A stretch of DNA of 64,000 bases. Origin: Streptomyces collinus (lineage in GTDB: Bacteria > Actinomycetota > Actinomycetes > Streptomycetales > Streptomycetaceae). Of the stretch, positions 17,470-26,340 are shown piece by piece. The number at the start of each line of letters is the position of its first letter. The stretch's first letter is position 1. The notes below the pieces were generated by a model that saw only the letters and a list, made by a program, of their open reading frames with translations, did not search any database and was not told the origin of the DNA. The stretch spans positions 62,001-126,000 of the forward strand of contig NZ_CP133771.1 in the NCBI RefSeq assembly GCF_031348265.1, written 5' to 3'. Position numbers and translations under genes: made by a program.

Positions 17470-18477
17470 TCAGTCTGTTGGGTCGTCGGCGGTGCCGGCC
17501 CACATCACGATCTCGCCGGGGTTGTACTCCGCCGCAGCGTTCAGCGCCTGGAGCGGAACAGCGTGCAACGCCGCCAGGAATTCGGCCGGCAATGGGCGTC
17601 CTGCCGGGTTCGTGACCAGCGCGTGCGGGGGGAAGCTGCCGGGCTGGCCGTAGTCCAGGAGGTGGGCCCGCTCGTCGATAAGCGGCTGGCCCGCCAGACC
17701 CTCCACCACCTGGTGCTGGTGTCTGACCAGCAGGACCGCGTCCACGTTCGGATATTCGACGGCGCGGCCGTCAACGCGGTGGAAGGAGTTCGCCGTGAAC
17801 AGTCCCGATGCGGGAGAGGTCAAAGCGGTCAGAGGCTCGTTGACGAAGTCGTCCCACACGATGACGAGCACCGACCGGAAGTCGGGGTCCAAGGCGCGGA
17901 AGGCCGCGAACTTGTTGTCTGCGCTGACCAGGAAGTCCTTCACCGGGTTGTCGCGAGGAAGCGTGACGGCTTTGCCGAGCGATTGCGGAGACACTGTGGT
18001 GCGTGCATTGAGCTGCCAGGGGTTCGATGCCCGGTGCTTCAGATGGGTGCTCAGGTCGGCGGCCTTGACCTCCACTCCCAGGGCTCCAACGCCATCAAGC
18101 TTGATGACGACCTCGGGGTTGGCCTTTGCGTCGCCGGCAGTCGGCTCCATCTCGAAGGCCACCGGAGCGGGCCAGGCGTAGGCAGCCAGATGCGCTACGA
18201 CCAGGACTTCGCAGTACCAGGCCAGAATCTGCTGGTAGTGGCCTCGGCTTTTTTCGACCCCGCCGAACGACTCGAGCCGCTTGAGCTGCTCTGCAGCAAA
18301 GCCCGGCATCACTGCGTCACCAGCCGCCAGGGCCATGACCGTGGGCCCTGCCACCGTCACGAAGCCGCGCGTCCTCGGATTGAAGTTGTAGTCGAGCCAG
18401 TGCCATCGAGTGCGGATCGGACCGCTCTGCACGGCTTGCATGAGCTTGGCGGCACGGCTGGCAATCGAGGTCGGCAT
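17470..18477 (-). CDS. Unknown protein with PD-(D/E)xK nuclease-like motif
   Basis: A 335-residue protein from ATG 18477 with a clear ribosome site GGAGG eight bases upstream. In the middle, PEVVIKLDGVGALGVEVKAA contains Asp128, Glu136 and Lys138 spaced as in a PD-(D/E)xK active site, between predicted beta strands, with Glu90 in a preceding helix. That pattern is typical of restriction-type endonucleases. No partner specificity or NTPase gene is adjacent. The family is not recognised and the nuclease role is inferred from the motif only. The opposite-strand frame of similar length is its shadow. Confidence 0.6.
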   Translation of the reverse strand: MPTSIASRAAKLMQAVQSGPIRTRWHWLDYNFNPRTRGFVTVAGPTVMALAAGDAVMPGFAAEQLKRLESFGGVEKSRGHYQQILAWYCEVLVVAHLAAYAWPAPVAFEMEPTAGDAKANPEVVIKLDGVGALGVEVKAADLSTHLKHRASNPWQLNARTTVSPQSLGKAVTLPRDNPVKDFLVSADNKFAAFRALDPDFRSVLVIVWDDFVNEPLTALTSPASGLFTANSFHRVDGRAVEYPNVDAVLLVRHQHQVVEGLAGQPLIDERAHLLDYGQPGSFPPHALVTNPAGRPLPAEFLAALHAVPLQALNAAAEYNPGEIVMWAGTADDPTD

Positions 18478-18890
18478 CCCGGGGCCCTCCACTTGGTGAA
18501 CCAGGGGCGGTTCATCGTCGATGCCATACTGACAGCCAGCGCAGGCCAGCAGGCACGCGTGTCTCTGCTGGCACGTCTCGCCCGCGGTGGGGCCTGCGCA
18601 CGGCTGCCTCGCCGGTCTCGTCTGTGCAGGCACGCGAGGCGGGGCAGGCGTCGGCCTGCGGCCGTGCACAGCCCGTGACCGGCGCGGCCCCTGTCATGCG
18701 GTGACCGGTTGCGGCCACTTGCCGATGTGTGGGGCGGTGGGCGGATGAAGCGCAACGCTTTGGAGGGCGGCCCTCACCAGGGCGCGCGGCGCAGGACCGC
18801 CCCCGGCCCTGCCGTCCTGTCGGAGCAGTGCACTATGACGTTAAGGTGCTGCGTCTTGTGGGCGTGGACGACGCGACGAGGTCGCCGTGA

Positions 18891-19193
18891 GCACTGCCGC
18901 CATGGCCTACGGTCCCGGCCCACCTCGATGCGCTGGGGCGCATCAAGCATCACCGGTATGGCTCGGCCCCTGCATTCGAGCAGGACGCAGTTCGGCCCGG
19001 CCTGCCGAGGGGGCCAGTCTCATCACATGAGTGGCTCGTCGAGGACGAGCACGGGGTGCGCATCAGCCTGCGGACCCTGCGCGATCGCGCTGCGCAGTCC
19101 GGCGCCCTGCGGCGTACGCTGCCGGCGGGAGCGCCCGGGGCAGACGAGTGGTTGACGGGATGGCGGCATGCAAGAGCCGTGGCCGCAGCTTGA
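18891..19193 (+). pseudogene. Fragment of an unidentified gene
   Basis: The region 18478-19387 has no intact gene. Within it, 100 sense codons from 18891 to a TGA at 19191-19193 read as ordinary protein (for example EWLVEDEHGVRISLRTLRDR). They lack a credible start, because a TGA precedes them in frame at 18888-18890. The same frame upstream of that TGA (VHYDVKVLRLVGVDD) also looks coding, which suggests one gene interrupted by a nonsense change. The family is unknown. The rest of the gap holds nothing I can support. Confidence 0.3.
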
Positions 19194-19387
19194 GAACCTG
19201 CTGGGCCTGAAGCCGGTTCGCGCTGGCCTCTACTGCTCAGCCGGGTGCTCAACAGCGCTGGCACGCCAGCCAGAACCTGCTGGCCCTGGCCCACGGCTCC
19301 CACCGCACCGGCCCCTGCTCATCTGTACTGGTCATGATCGCTCGGTACCTTCGCCGCCCGACCCGGACCAGCTCTACGAACCGGGAG

Positions 19388-21016
19388 CTACAGCGCGGGG
19401 CATGTGTGGGTTCCGCGCTCAGCGGGGCGGGTCGCGATCTGATCGGTGCGCACGCGCAGCGCCTTGTCCGCGGGGTTGGCGGTGCCTTTGGCCCGTTGCG
19501 GATCCCACAGCCAGGTTTCGTCGCCGGTGCTATGGAAAGCGAGGACGGGATGGCCGGTGGGCAGCGGTCCCGGCTGGACGGCCGTCTTCGCCTCGTCGAG
19601 AGGGCTCACGCAGACCAGTCGGGCGTTGATGCCGAAGAAGGCAGAAGGATCATGCCCGGCCGCGGCCTGGGCGGCGGTGCGTTGTGCGGCGGTGGTGGCG
19701 GAAGACAGACCCAGGATCATGGCCGCCGTCATCATCATCACGGTGAGCGTGCCGACGGTGGCGATGCAGTAGGACTTCGAGCCGGTGACCCAGTAGAAGT
19801 GCCGGGCCCAGCCGAGCGCGGCCAGCCCGCACAATGCGGCGATGACGCACAGGCCGGCCGGTTTCATGCCGGCGAGATACATCCAGAGAGGATCGGCGTT
19901 GGCAGCCGAGAGAGGAATGCCGAGGCACACGGTCAGGTAGACGCCCTGGGCCAGCCGCCCCATCCAGGGCAGCACCCACGCCAGGGGGAGAACAGCGATC
20001 GGTACCAGGGCGGCGGCGTTGCGGGAGAACCAGCTCTGACGCACCGCATACACGCAACCCCGCAGTACTGGCAGGCCGCACAGCGCCAACCCCACCCGCC
20101 ACAGCTCCGGCATGCCTCCGAGTGCTGTGAAGATCACCCGGGCCATGTAACCGCAGGCACCCATAATGCCGACAAGGGCAAGCCCGCACAGCCAGATGAT
20201 CGCTCTGGAGTGCTGTTCCCGGTCAGCGACCCAAGTGCCCACCCGCCAAGCGGTTGCTGGCAGCAGTGGCGCGAGCGCGATCTGCCACCACAGACCAAGG
20301 CCGGCCAGCGTCCAGCCGAAGAGCATCGTGGCAGCCGCCACCGTCATGGCGGGAAGCCCGAAGGCCCGGGTATGCCAGGGGGCAGGGTCCTGTGGGCGCA
20401 GAGCTTGGGCGGGCGCGATTCCCGGCCGCACGTCGTGGCGGGTGTCGTTGAAGGCCACGCCTCCCAGGCTCGGTGTCCGGCGAAGAGCCGCCAAAGCCTC
20501 CTCCCGTGTGCCCGGACCGTCCAGTCGCACCCGGCGATGCACATCCGCTGCCCCCACCCGGACCCACAGCCGTGCGGCAGGGGTCCGCAGCCATCCGGAT
20601 CCCCAGTCGGTCTTGCGGTACACGTGCCAGGTACTCACAGCCGTTTGGGTGTCCTCGGGTTCCAGCAGCGTGGCGTCGCCGATGTGCGCGGTCACTCGGC
20701 CCGCCAACGCGGTCATGACGCGGCGCTCAGCTTCACTCAACGCACCCCAGCGGCTTCCCTGCAGGCGCACCTCCACGCGGTAGAGCATCCCCTCAGCCTC
20801 ATCCTGCCCGGCGTCCTCCACCTGGGAGAACTGCAGGCCGTGCCGCTCCCACAGCTCACCGGCAATGTTCTCCTCGCCCCGAGGGACACGGACCAGCACT
20901 GCCGCGCGACAAGTGAACTCTGCGGCCTGCGGGGGTGTTTCGCCGGAGATGCCGTCGTTGTCCTCTGGGTCGGACGCACGACGGGAACGGAAGGGGGCGA
21001 CAAGCGCGCTTGCCAC
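19388..21016 (-). CDS. Polytopic membrane protein of unknown function
   Basis: A 542-residue protein from GTG 21016 with GGAGG nine bases upstream. About residues 1-215 are soluble with a mixed alpha/beta character (EDTQTAVSTWHVYRKTDWGS). Residues 220-460 contain roughly eight hydrophobic helices. A soluble tail follows (LVCVSPLDEAKTAVQPGPLP, HSTGDETWLWDPQRAKG). The split plan, a cytoplasmic head plus multi-helix body, resembles some secretion-associated membrane proteins, but no diagnostic motif is present. No operon partner is evident. Confidence 0.65.
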   Translation of the reverse strand: MASALVAPFRSRRASDPEDNDGISGETPPQAAEFTCRAAVLVRVPRGEENIAGELWERHGLQFSQVEDAGQDEAEGMLYRVEVRLQGSRWGALSEAERRVMTALAGRVTAHIGDATLLEPEDTQTAVSTWHVYRKTDWGSGWLRTPAARLWVRVGAADVHRRVRLDGPGTREEALAALRRTPSLGGVAFNDTRHDVRPGIAPAQALRPQDPAPWHTRAFGLPAMTVAAATMLFGWTLAGLGLWWQIALAPLLPATAWRVGTWVADREQHSRAIIWLCGLALVGIMGACGYMARVIFTALGGMPELWRVGLALCGLPVLRGCVYAVRQSWFSRNAAALVPIAVLPLAWVLPWMGRLAQGVYLTVCLGIPLSAANADPLWMYLAGMKPAGLCVIAALCGLAALGWARHFYWVTGSKSYCIATVGTLTVMMMTAAMILGLSSATTAAQRTAAQAAAGHDPSAFFGINARLVCVSPLDEAKTAVQPGPLPTGHPVLAFHSTGDETWLWDPQRAKGTANPADKALRVRTDQIATRPAERGTHTCPAL

Positions 21017-21251
21017 GACGGTGAACCTCCACTACTGGGCAGGGGCAACGGTGCACACCAGCGCGGCTGGTGAGGACCCTCAACACTGGCAGGTCGCTGG
21101 ACACGACTGCGGCAACCTCGGTCCAGATACGGCGCCCTGCCAGGACTGCTGCGTCACCCTCATTCTTTCGCCAGCCACTGACATCGGACTGTGCCACGGG
21201 CGCCAGGTGCCGATGGAGGCGGCTCCCGAGCCGCCTCGCGAGTTCGGCTGT

Positions 21252-21623
21252 TCACTCGCCTTGAGGTGCAAAAGGCACGAGCAAGCGGATGCCCCTTTTG
21301 CGGAGCCATCTGTACAGGTGGTGTAGGCAGTGAGCTGCGTCGGGGTGAGCTCGCCGTTTCGGTGCGGATGCCACTGCTGGGCGATGAGGGGAAACTGCGC
21401 AGCGAGGGATCCCGTCCCGTGGTCGCGAGCACGTAGGGCGTTGACGGCCCGGTTTGCTTCTTCCTGGGCGACGAGTCGGCCGTCGGCGACGAACGTCGCC
21501 GACGGCCTCTCGTGCTGCGGCCTCGGGAAGAGGGTCATCGGCGATCATCTTCTGTAGCACCGCCGCCGCTACCTGAAGGGGCTTGCCGGCTCTCGGGGCC
21601 GTGGTGTCGCTGACTGGTGACAC
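21252..21623 (-). pseudogene. Decayed zinc-ribbon (DUF4379-like) protein gene
   Basis: From GTG 21623 the first frame gives GKPLQVAAAVLQKMIADDPL. After about 21535 the sense continues in another frame as FVADGRLVAQEEANRAVNAL and QWHPHRNGELTPTQLTAY, which matches the N-terminal half of the actinobacterial zinc-ribbon family (normally followed by a WWLC-GHEW block). A third frame then carries MAPQKGHPLARAF. At least two frameshifts and a missing C-terminus make it non-functional. Its start lies inside the long palindrome at 21617-21671. Confidence 0.55.
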
Positions 21624-21671
21624 TCTACCCCTATTGTCGTCATTGTGACGACAATAGGGGTAGAGTGTCAC
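21617..21671. repeat. 55-base near-perfect palindrome between divergent genes
   Basis: Two 26-base arms are exact reverse complements around a three-base TTG centre. The arm contains ACTCTACCCC and TTGTCGTCA blocks. Each arm also carries a TAGAGT hexamer reading outward, which would serve as a symmetrical -10 box. It sits 52 bases upstream of the DUF2971 gene (start 21724) and over the start of the decayed zinc-ribbon gene. It could be an operator for a dimeric or multimeric repressor, a cruciform site, or an element end. Function is inferred from position only. Confidence 0.75.
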
Positions 21672-21723
21672 ACGTGAGCCGCGCCGGCCCGCGCCGGGCA
21701 GGACAGCAAAAGGGGGCATTGGG

Positions 21724-23178
21724 ATGACCACTGAAAATGAGTTCTCAGGCGGTTGGGGAGCACCCGCGCATCCGGCCTCTGCGTTCGAGACCTACAGCGA
21801 ATATGAAGTGGCCACGGCCCCGCGCACCACAACCGGCCACCTCTTCCACTACACCAACACCACAGCGGCAGTCGGCCACATCCTCCCCACGGGAAATCTG
21901 CGCCTGTCGCCCTACAAGTCGACCAACGATCTGTGGGAATCACAGCCGCATTACCCGACGCTCAGCGCGCATCACGATCAGAGGGATCTCGACGCCGGCT
22001 TCCCTCTCTGGGACGAGATCGACCGGCAGCTGCGCCTGCACACCAAGGTCGGATGCCTGACCCAGGATGTGGCTCTGCCGTCCAGCGTGTTCAACCCCGA
22101 CGCGCTGCGGGGGTGGGCCCACCTTTCGCTGTGGGCACACTACGGAGCCGGGCACACCGGCGTGTGCCTCAGGTTCGACCGGGACAAGCTCGTCAAGTCC
22201 CTCCTCAAACACAGCGGTCCGGCATCCTTCGCCTTCCACGGCCCGGTCCGCTACCTCCGCAGCCAGGACGGTCCTCCCACCCGGGGAATCGATGTCGGGC
22301 AGGTCGCCGAGTTCGGGGCGGATGCCGTGGCACTGGCCTACGCAGAGGCCAATAGGGATTCGTTGTTCTTCCGCAAGCACATCGACTGGGACAGCGAGGC
22401 CGAGTACCGGCTCATCCTGTTGAATCAGTCCACCGATTTCGACTACGTCGACATCAGATCCGCGCTCACCGGCGTCGTCTTGGGCAGCGCCTTCGCCCAG
22501 GAGAAGGTGCACGACCTGCTGGAGGCTCTCGAGCCCTACCCGGGCGTCACCGTGGAGTATCTGCAGTTCCTCAACCGCAGGCTCCACTGTTTCCCCTTCC
22601 AAGGATCCGTCCCACGATCTCGTTCGCTCTCCACCCAGTCCTGGCCCGCTGCGCGGCGGGAAGGCTCCCTGGCCGAGCGACTGCTGGCGCTGCGCGATGC
22701 CGAGACCGCAGCCGCCGCTCGCCGCCAGGCCGCCGAGACCCTCATCCAAGAGAGAGTTGAGCAACTCGAGGAAGGTGCCGCGAGGCTCGTTTCGCAGCTG
22801 GGCTTGTGGCCCGGGACCGAGGTGGACAGCCACTCCCAGAGCACGGCCGTCCCCGAGCGCCTGCGCGCCCGAAGTCCTGGAGTCCCCGGAGAGGTCATCC
22901 ACTACGAACGCGGCATCCTTTGCGTGGTGGAAAGCCTTCCTCGCCAGTCACATACCTTGACCGCGGCGGCAGCCATCCAGGTTCTGGACGACGAGCGGCT
23001 GCGTCTTCACGCCGTGGTGGAAACCGAACAGCGGCTGCCTGACGGAAACAGGCGCCAGGAACATTGGCGCGTCGAGCGGGAGATCGACGCAGTCGATGCC
23101 CAGGCCGCGGTGGCCGCACTCCTCGATGAGCTGACCGCCGTGGTGCAGCGCACCCGTATGGCATTCGATGACGCTTGA
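21724..23178 (+). CDS. DUF2971-family protein, probable defence gene
   Basis: A 484-residue protein from ATG 21724 with AAGGGGG seven bases upstream. The N-terminal domain (about 38-290) carries the DUF2971 pattern: LFHYTNTTAAVGHIL, then LSPYKSTND, a central LWAHYGAGHTGVCLRFD, and FRKHIDWDSEAEYRLIL. DUF2971 proteins recur in anti-phage and abortive-infection contexts, though their activity is unclear. Residues 320-484 are an extra part: an Ala/Glu coiled-coil (AERLLALRDAETAAAARRQA) and a C-terminal domain. The 55-base palindrome upstream suggests tight control. It stands alone, next to very small genes. Confidence 0.75.
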   Translation: MTTENEFSGGWGAPAHPASAFETYSEYEVATAPRTTTGHLFHYTNTTAAVGHILPTGNLRLSPYKSTNDLWESQPHYPTLSAHHDQRDLDAGFPLWDEIDRQLRLHTKVGCLTQDVALPSSVFNPDALRGWAHLSLWAHYGAGHTGVCLRFDRDKLVKSLLKHSGPASFAFHGPVRYLRSQDGPPTRGIDVGQVAEFGADAVALAYAEANRDSLFFRKHIDWDSEAEYRLILLNQSTDFDYVDIRSALTGVVLGSAFAQEKVHDLLEALEPYPGVTVEYLQFLNRRLHCFPFQGSVPRSRSLSTQSWPAARREGSLAERLLALRDAETAAAARRQAAETLIQERVEQLEEGAARLVSQLGLWPGTEVDSHSQSTAVPERLRARSPGVPGEVIHYERGILCVVESLPRQSHTLTAAAAIQVLDDERLRLHAVVETEQRLPDGNRRQEHWRVEREIDAVDAQAAVAALLDELTAVVQRTRMAFDDA

Positions 23179-23449
23179 GGTGTCAGCCCCCTTCAGCCGC
23201 AAGAAGCACCTTCTCGACCAGATCAGGACGAGCACTGATGCAGGGAGAGCGACACCCGACGTGGGGCCGGTGCCCCCAGTGCTCATGTGCGAGCGTCAGC
23301 ATGCCCTGCGGCCGGCCGTCGCCGGCACGCCCTCCCGCGTCGTCGTGACGGGACGTCTGGCCTGCGTCGATCAGTTACCCGTCGGGCTGCTGCTCCGGCT
23401 CATCCATCCATCTTGAGCTCATCAACTCAGTCGCCTCGAAACCGCCGTT

Positions 23450-23608
23450 CTAGGTGCGGTGGCCGACGGTGATGCGCACGTCGTCGGTGTTCTCGCCCCG
23501 GGCACGCACGTCGTCGAAGATGAGCTGTTTGCAGCCGTCGAGTTTCTGGGCTTGGTGGACGATGTGGTCGACGTGAGCGGCGTACTCGTCGTCGGTGGGT
23601 TCGCTCAT
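23450..23608 (-). CDS. 52-residue acidic protein
   Basis: From ATG 23608, with GGAGG seven bases upstream, to a TAG at 23450-23452. The product is acidic and soluble ([20 protein letters not shown] at the start, DDVRITVGH near the end). No known family. The strong ribosome site and codon composition support expression. It is convergent with the DUF2971 gene. Confidence 0.6.
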   Translation of the reverse strand: MSEPTDDEYAAHVDHIVHQAQKLDGCKQLIFDDVRARGENTDDVRITVGHRT

Positions 23609-23748
23609 GGCCAGTCCTCCGGTACCTCGGCGGCGCGCGGCATCACAGCTTCGTCCAGATCGGCGGACATGTGGACGGTGCCGTGCCGGGCGGCCGCCGC
23701 GTGCGCACGCGCGGGCCCCCGCACGCGATCCGTGCGGGGCCCCGGCGA

Positions 23749-23979
23749 TCAGCGGTGCGATGTGCTGCGGATGAATGTCACGACGCGCATCCCAATTCCG
23801 AATGCTCCAGCGGCGGCGCCAGCTCCGACGCCTGTTGCGGCGTCCAAGGCGAGGTCGCCCATGGTCCCCGCGAAGATGCCCACGAGGAAGCCCACATCAG
23901 AAGCAATGAGGGCATTCAACGTGACGAGGATCGCTTTCGAAACGGGCGGCTTGCCGCCGACGAGCTGTGTACGGTCCAC
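23749..23979 (-). CDS. Small hydrophobic Gly/Ala-rich protein
   Basis: A 76-residue product if GTG 23979 is used, which has GGAAGGA about eleven bases upstream; the frame is open further. Two hydrophobic stretches ([20 protein letters not shown] and [17 protein letters not shown]) suggest a membrane or bacteriocin-like peptide. No family recognised. Confidence 0.45.
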   Translation of the reverse strand: MDRTQLVGGKPPVSKAILVTLNALIASDVGFLVGIFAGTMGDLALDAATGVGAGAAAGAFGIGMRVVTFIRSTSHR

Positions 23980-24285
23980 CTGAGGGTCCTGTCCTTCCAA
24001 GGGAACATGCGCCCGAATGAGGGTCCGCTGGAGGCTGTAGGAGGTTGCCGGCGGGCCCTCTGCGCTTGGTGGAATCTTCCAGCTTGGAATTCTCAAAAAG
24101 CCAATAAAACCGCGGCTTTGTGTGCTTGCTCACCACTCGCCCGTTCGGGTGGTCACGTGGCTGGACGACCCCCCGTCCAGTACCTCGATGACCGTCCAAC
24201 CTGCAGCGGGATGCGCAATTACGGCCGAGGAGTGGACACTTTACGCAACCGGCCCATGCACGAAGCAGGAGCGGCGGCTCGGCCG

Positions 24286-24528
24286 TCAAGGGGTACCCAT
24301 CTCCATCTCCCCAGGTCCGCCCGCATCCAGTGCAGTGGACGAGGGGTGTGGCGCCGGATCCTCCGTGCATTCGAGCAGGCCGCCGCAGGCCTGGCACGGC
24401 TGGGCGACCACCGCCTTTCGTCCGGCGATGTCGAGGTCGTTCTCAGCGCGGGTACACGTCTGCTGCACGGCGCTGGCGATCAGCTGCTCTTCGCGATCAG
24501 GAAGGGCCGGAGCAGGCCAGTCCTTCAC
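24286..24528 (-). CDS. Small protein with CxxC motif
   Basis: An 80-residue frame from GTG 24528 without a clear ribosome site. It reads as ordinary soluble protein (PDREEQLIASAVQQTCTRAE) with a CQACGGLLEC cluster that could bind zinc. It lies immediately downstream of tpg on the same strand, so it may be transcribed with it. Function unknown and reality uncertain. Confidence 0.4.
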   Translation of the reverse strand: MKDWPAPALPDREEQLIASAVQQTCTRAENDLDIAGRKAVVAQPCQACGGLLECTEDPAPHPSSTALDAGGPGEMEMGTP

Positions 24529-24574
24529 GCGGACTTGGTGTGCGGCAGGGCCGCCTGCTGGGTGGTCGGCCCGC

Positions 24575-25216
24575 TCAATAGTGGAACTCTAGGTAGTCGA
24601 TGCGTTCCAGGCTGACGGTTTCGCCTGTGGGCGTTGGCCGGTTTCGGTGGAAGTAGCAGGCGCTGAGGGCGTTATTGAGGATGGCGCGCAGTTCCGGCTC
24701 TGGGGCATTACGGTGCTGGGCGGTGAACAGATGGTGCGGGTAGGGGCTTTGAAGGCTCAACGTGAGAAAGCGCAGGCGGGGGTCGTCGCTTGAACCTGCG
24801 GCCGCGGTGAATCCCAGCCAGGCGCGGAAGCTCAGCATCATCTGGCCGTTGTTGGCGATGATGGCGGCGTGTGCGCGGCGGCGGACGCGGGGTTGCCAGC
24901 GACGGAGGACTTCGCGTTCCACGGCCTGGTGCAGCGGATCGCCGGCGGGTGTCTGTGGAGATGCGCGGAGCGCGTCGAGCTCTGCGGAGGTCACCTGGAG
25001 CAGGTTGGCGAGGGTAGTTGCATCCTGGCGGGTCTGGCTGAGGAGGTAGGCCAGTCGCGCATGTATGGAGCGGGGTGGTTTGCGGGTCCAGTGGCGGGAG
25101 TCGGCCCGGTCGAGGGCTTCTTGTACGGTGTCGGCGCTCAGACGGAGGGTCAACTCGAGAGGGCTTTCGTCGCGGGGGTGGCCTGTTTCTGCGGTGCTGT
25201 TGGTCAGCGCTGACAC
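24575..25216 (-). CDS. tpg: Terminal protein Tpg (telomere-capping) homologue
   Basis: About 213 residues from GTG 25216. The sequence follows the Tpg family: an N-terminal helical part (RLSADTVQEALDRADSRHW), an HTH-like segment (ATTLANLLQVTSAELDAL), the conserved block RWQPRVRRRAHAAI, then WLGFTAAAGSSDDPRLRFLT and a C-terminal YFHRNRP...IDYLEF. Tpg is covalently attached to the 5' ends of linear Streptomyces DNA and primes end patching. Length agrees with the usual 180-260 residues. The divergent tniQ-family gene starts only nine bases away, so both promoters must overlap coding sequence or lie inside it. The minus-strand frame continues open far upstream, but only this part is Tpg-like. Confidence 0.85.
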   Translation of the reverse strand: MSALTNSTAETGHPRDESPLELTLRLSADTVQEALDRADSRHWTRKPPRSIHARLAYLLSQTRQDATTLANLLQVTSAELDALRASPQTPAGDPLHQAVEREVLRRWQPRVRRRAHAAIIANNGQMMLSFRAWLGFTAAAGSSDDPRLRFLTLSLQSPYPHHLFTAQHRNAPEPELRAILNNALSACYFHRNRPTPTGETVSLERIDYLEFHY

Positions 25217-25225
25217 GATCGCCCG

Positions 25226-26293
25226 ATGGGGATCGAAGAGCCGGTCGCGCCGCTGCCGCGGCGTGTGGTGATGGTACGGGGCGAGACAGTGGCGTCGTAT
25301 CTGTGGCGGCTGGCGGAATGCAACGGGATGCGTTTCGAGGAGCTGGCGCGGCATATCGGAGCGCCCCGGACGGTCAAACGGGCGGATCCGAGGTTTGAGG
25401 AGGTGCGTCTGGGGCCGGTAGCGCGCCAGCGGCTGGCGCTGGTCAGCGGGCGGTCGGTGGAACAAGTGGTCCAGGCGCTGGTGTCGTTGGTGGATTGCAG
25501 GATTGGCGCGCGGGCGCGTCGTCAGGTGGAGATCGAGTCGTGGCCGGAGGGGCGGCTGCCGGTGCGGGCCTGTGCTCTGTGCGCAGTGGGGCTCGGCGAG
25601 CGGCCGGTGTGGCGGGTTTCCGGGGAGCAGTGGGCGGTGTGTGTTCGTCACGGGCGGTGGACGGCGACTGCGCAGGGAGAGGTCCAGGTCGGGCTGGAGC
25701 GGCTGCCTGAGGCTGTGGATGCGCATGTGCGGCGAGTCAGACTGGAGCGGCGCATGGGCCCTTATGCGCGGGCGTTGATGGCGGATGCGCAGCAGGTGGC
25801 CGTGTATTGGTGGCAGTGCCGTCAGATGGCTTGGCGGGGAGTCTGGCGGCGCCGGCAGGAGATCTTGGGGGTGGATCGTTCGGCGCTGTGGGCGGTGCCG
25901 TTGGTGGTGTATCCGGAGGCCGTCGTCGTGGCGGAGGCAATGGCGGTGCGTGAGCGGCAGCGGGCGGTGGGGCGCAGTTTTGCGGGAGGTCCGGCGGGCT
26001 GGTCGACGGGCCGGTGGACGGCATGGGTGGGGGAACGGCTCGGCATGGGGCGGGAGATGGCTGACGGGGGGCATCGTGCTCTGGAAGCGTGGCTGATGGC
26101 GCATCGCAACACGGTGCCTGTGGTGACGCGTTTGGCACGGCAGGAGGAGCGGGCGGTGCCGCGCAGTGTGCCGTTGCCGCTGTTGGAGCCGCATCGTGTC
26201 GTTCCTGATTACGGGGGGTGGGAAGAGGTTTCGTGTCTTCCGTGGCGGCTGGGTGCGCCGATGACGAGCACGCTGTGGCAGCACGGCGGTTGA
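25226..26293 (+). CDS. tniQ: TniQ/TnsD-family transposition targeting protein
   Basis: A 355-residue protein from ATG 25226; an in-frame TGA at 25211-25213 limits the start. The N-terminus (PLPRRVVMVRGETVASYLWR followed by LAECNGM) is the hallmark of TniQ proteins. A zinc finger follows with Cys116, Cys119, Cys139 and His142 (CALC ... CVRH). The C-terminal half is helical and Arg/Trp-rich, as in TniQ DNA-binding regions. TniQ links the TnsC filament to a chosen target. Here the gene is inserted, in opposite orientation, between tap and tpg, which suggests telomeric target choice. Length is within the TniQ range. It converges on tap with 47 bases between stops. Confidence 0.75.
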   Translation: MGIEEPVAPLPRRVVMVRGETVASYLWRLAECNGMRFEELARHIGAPRTVKRADPRFEEVRLGPVARQRLALVSGRSVEQVVQALVSLVDCRIGARARRQVEIESWPEGRLPVRACALCAVGLGERPVWRVSGEQWAVCVRHGRWTATAQGEVQVGLERLPEAVDAHVRRVRLERRMGPYARALMADAQQVAVYWWQCRQMAWRGVWRRRQEILGVDRSALWAVPLVVYPEAVVVAEAMAVRERQRAVGRSFAGGPAGWSTGRWTAWVGERLGMGREMADGGHRALEAWLMAHRNTVPVVTRLARQEERAVPRSVPLPLLEPHRVVPDYGGWEEVSCLPWRLGAPMTSTLWQHGG

Positions 26294-26340
26294 GCGATGG
26301 TCGGTGGTGATGCCGCTGGCTACGGCAGGCGAGTGTTCAC

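Noticed and set aside
17404..18678. A 424-codon plus-strand frame across the nuclease-like gene
   Set aside because: The minus-strand gene has a strong ribosome site and structured protein sequence; the plus frame has neither.
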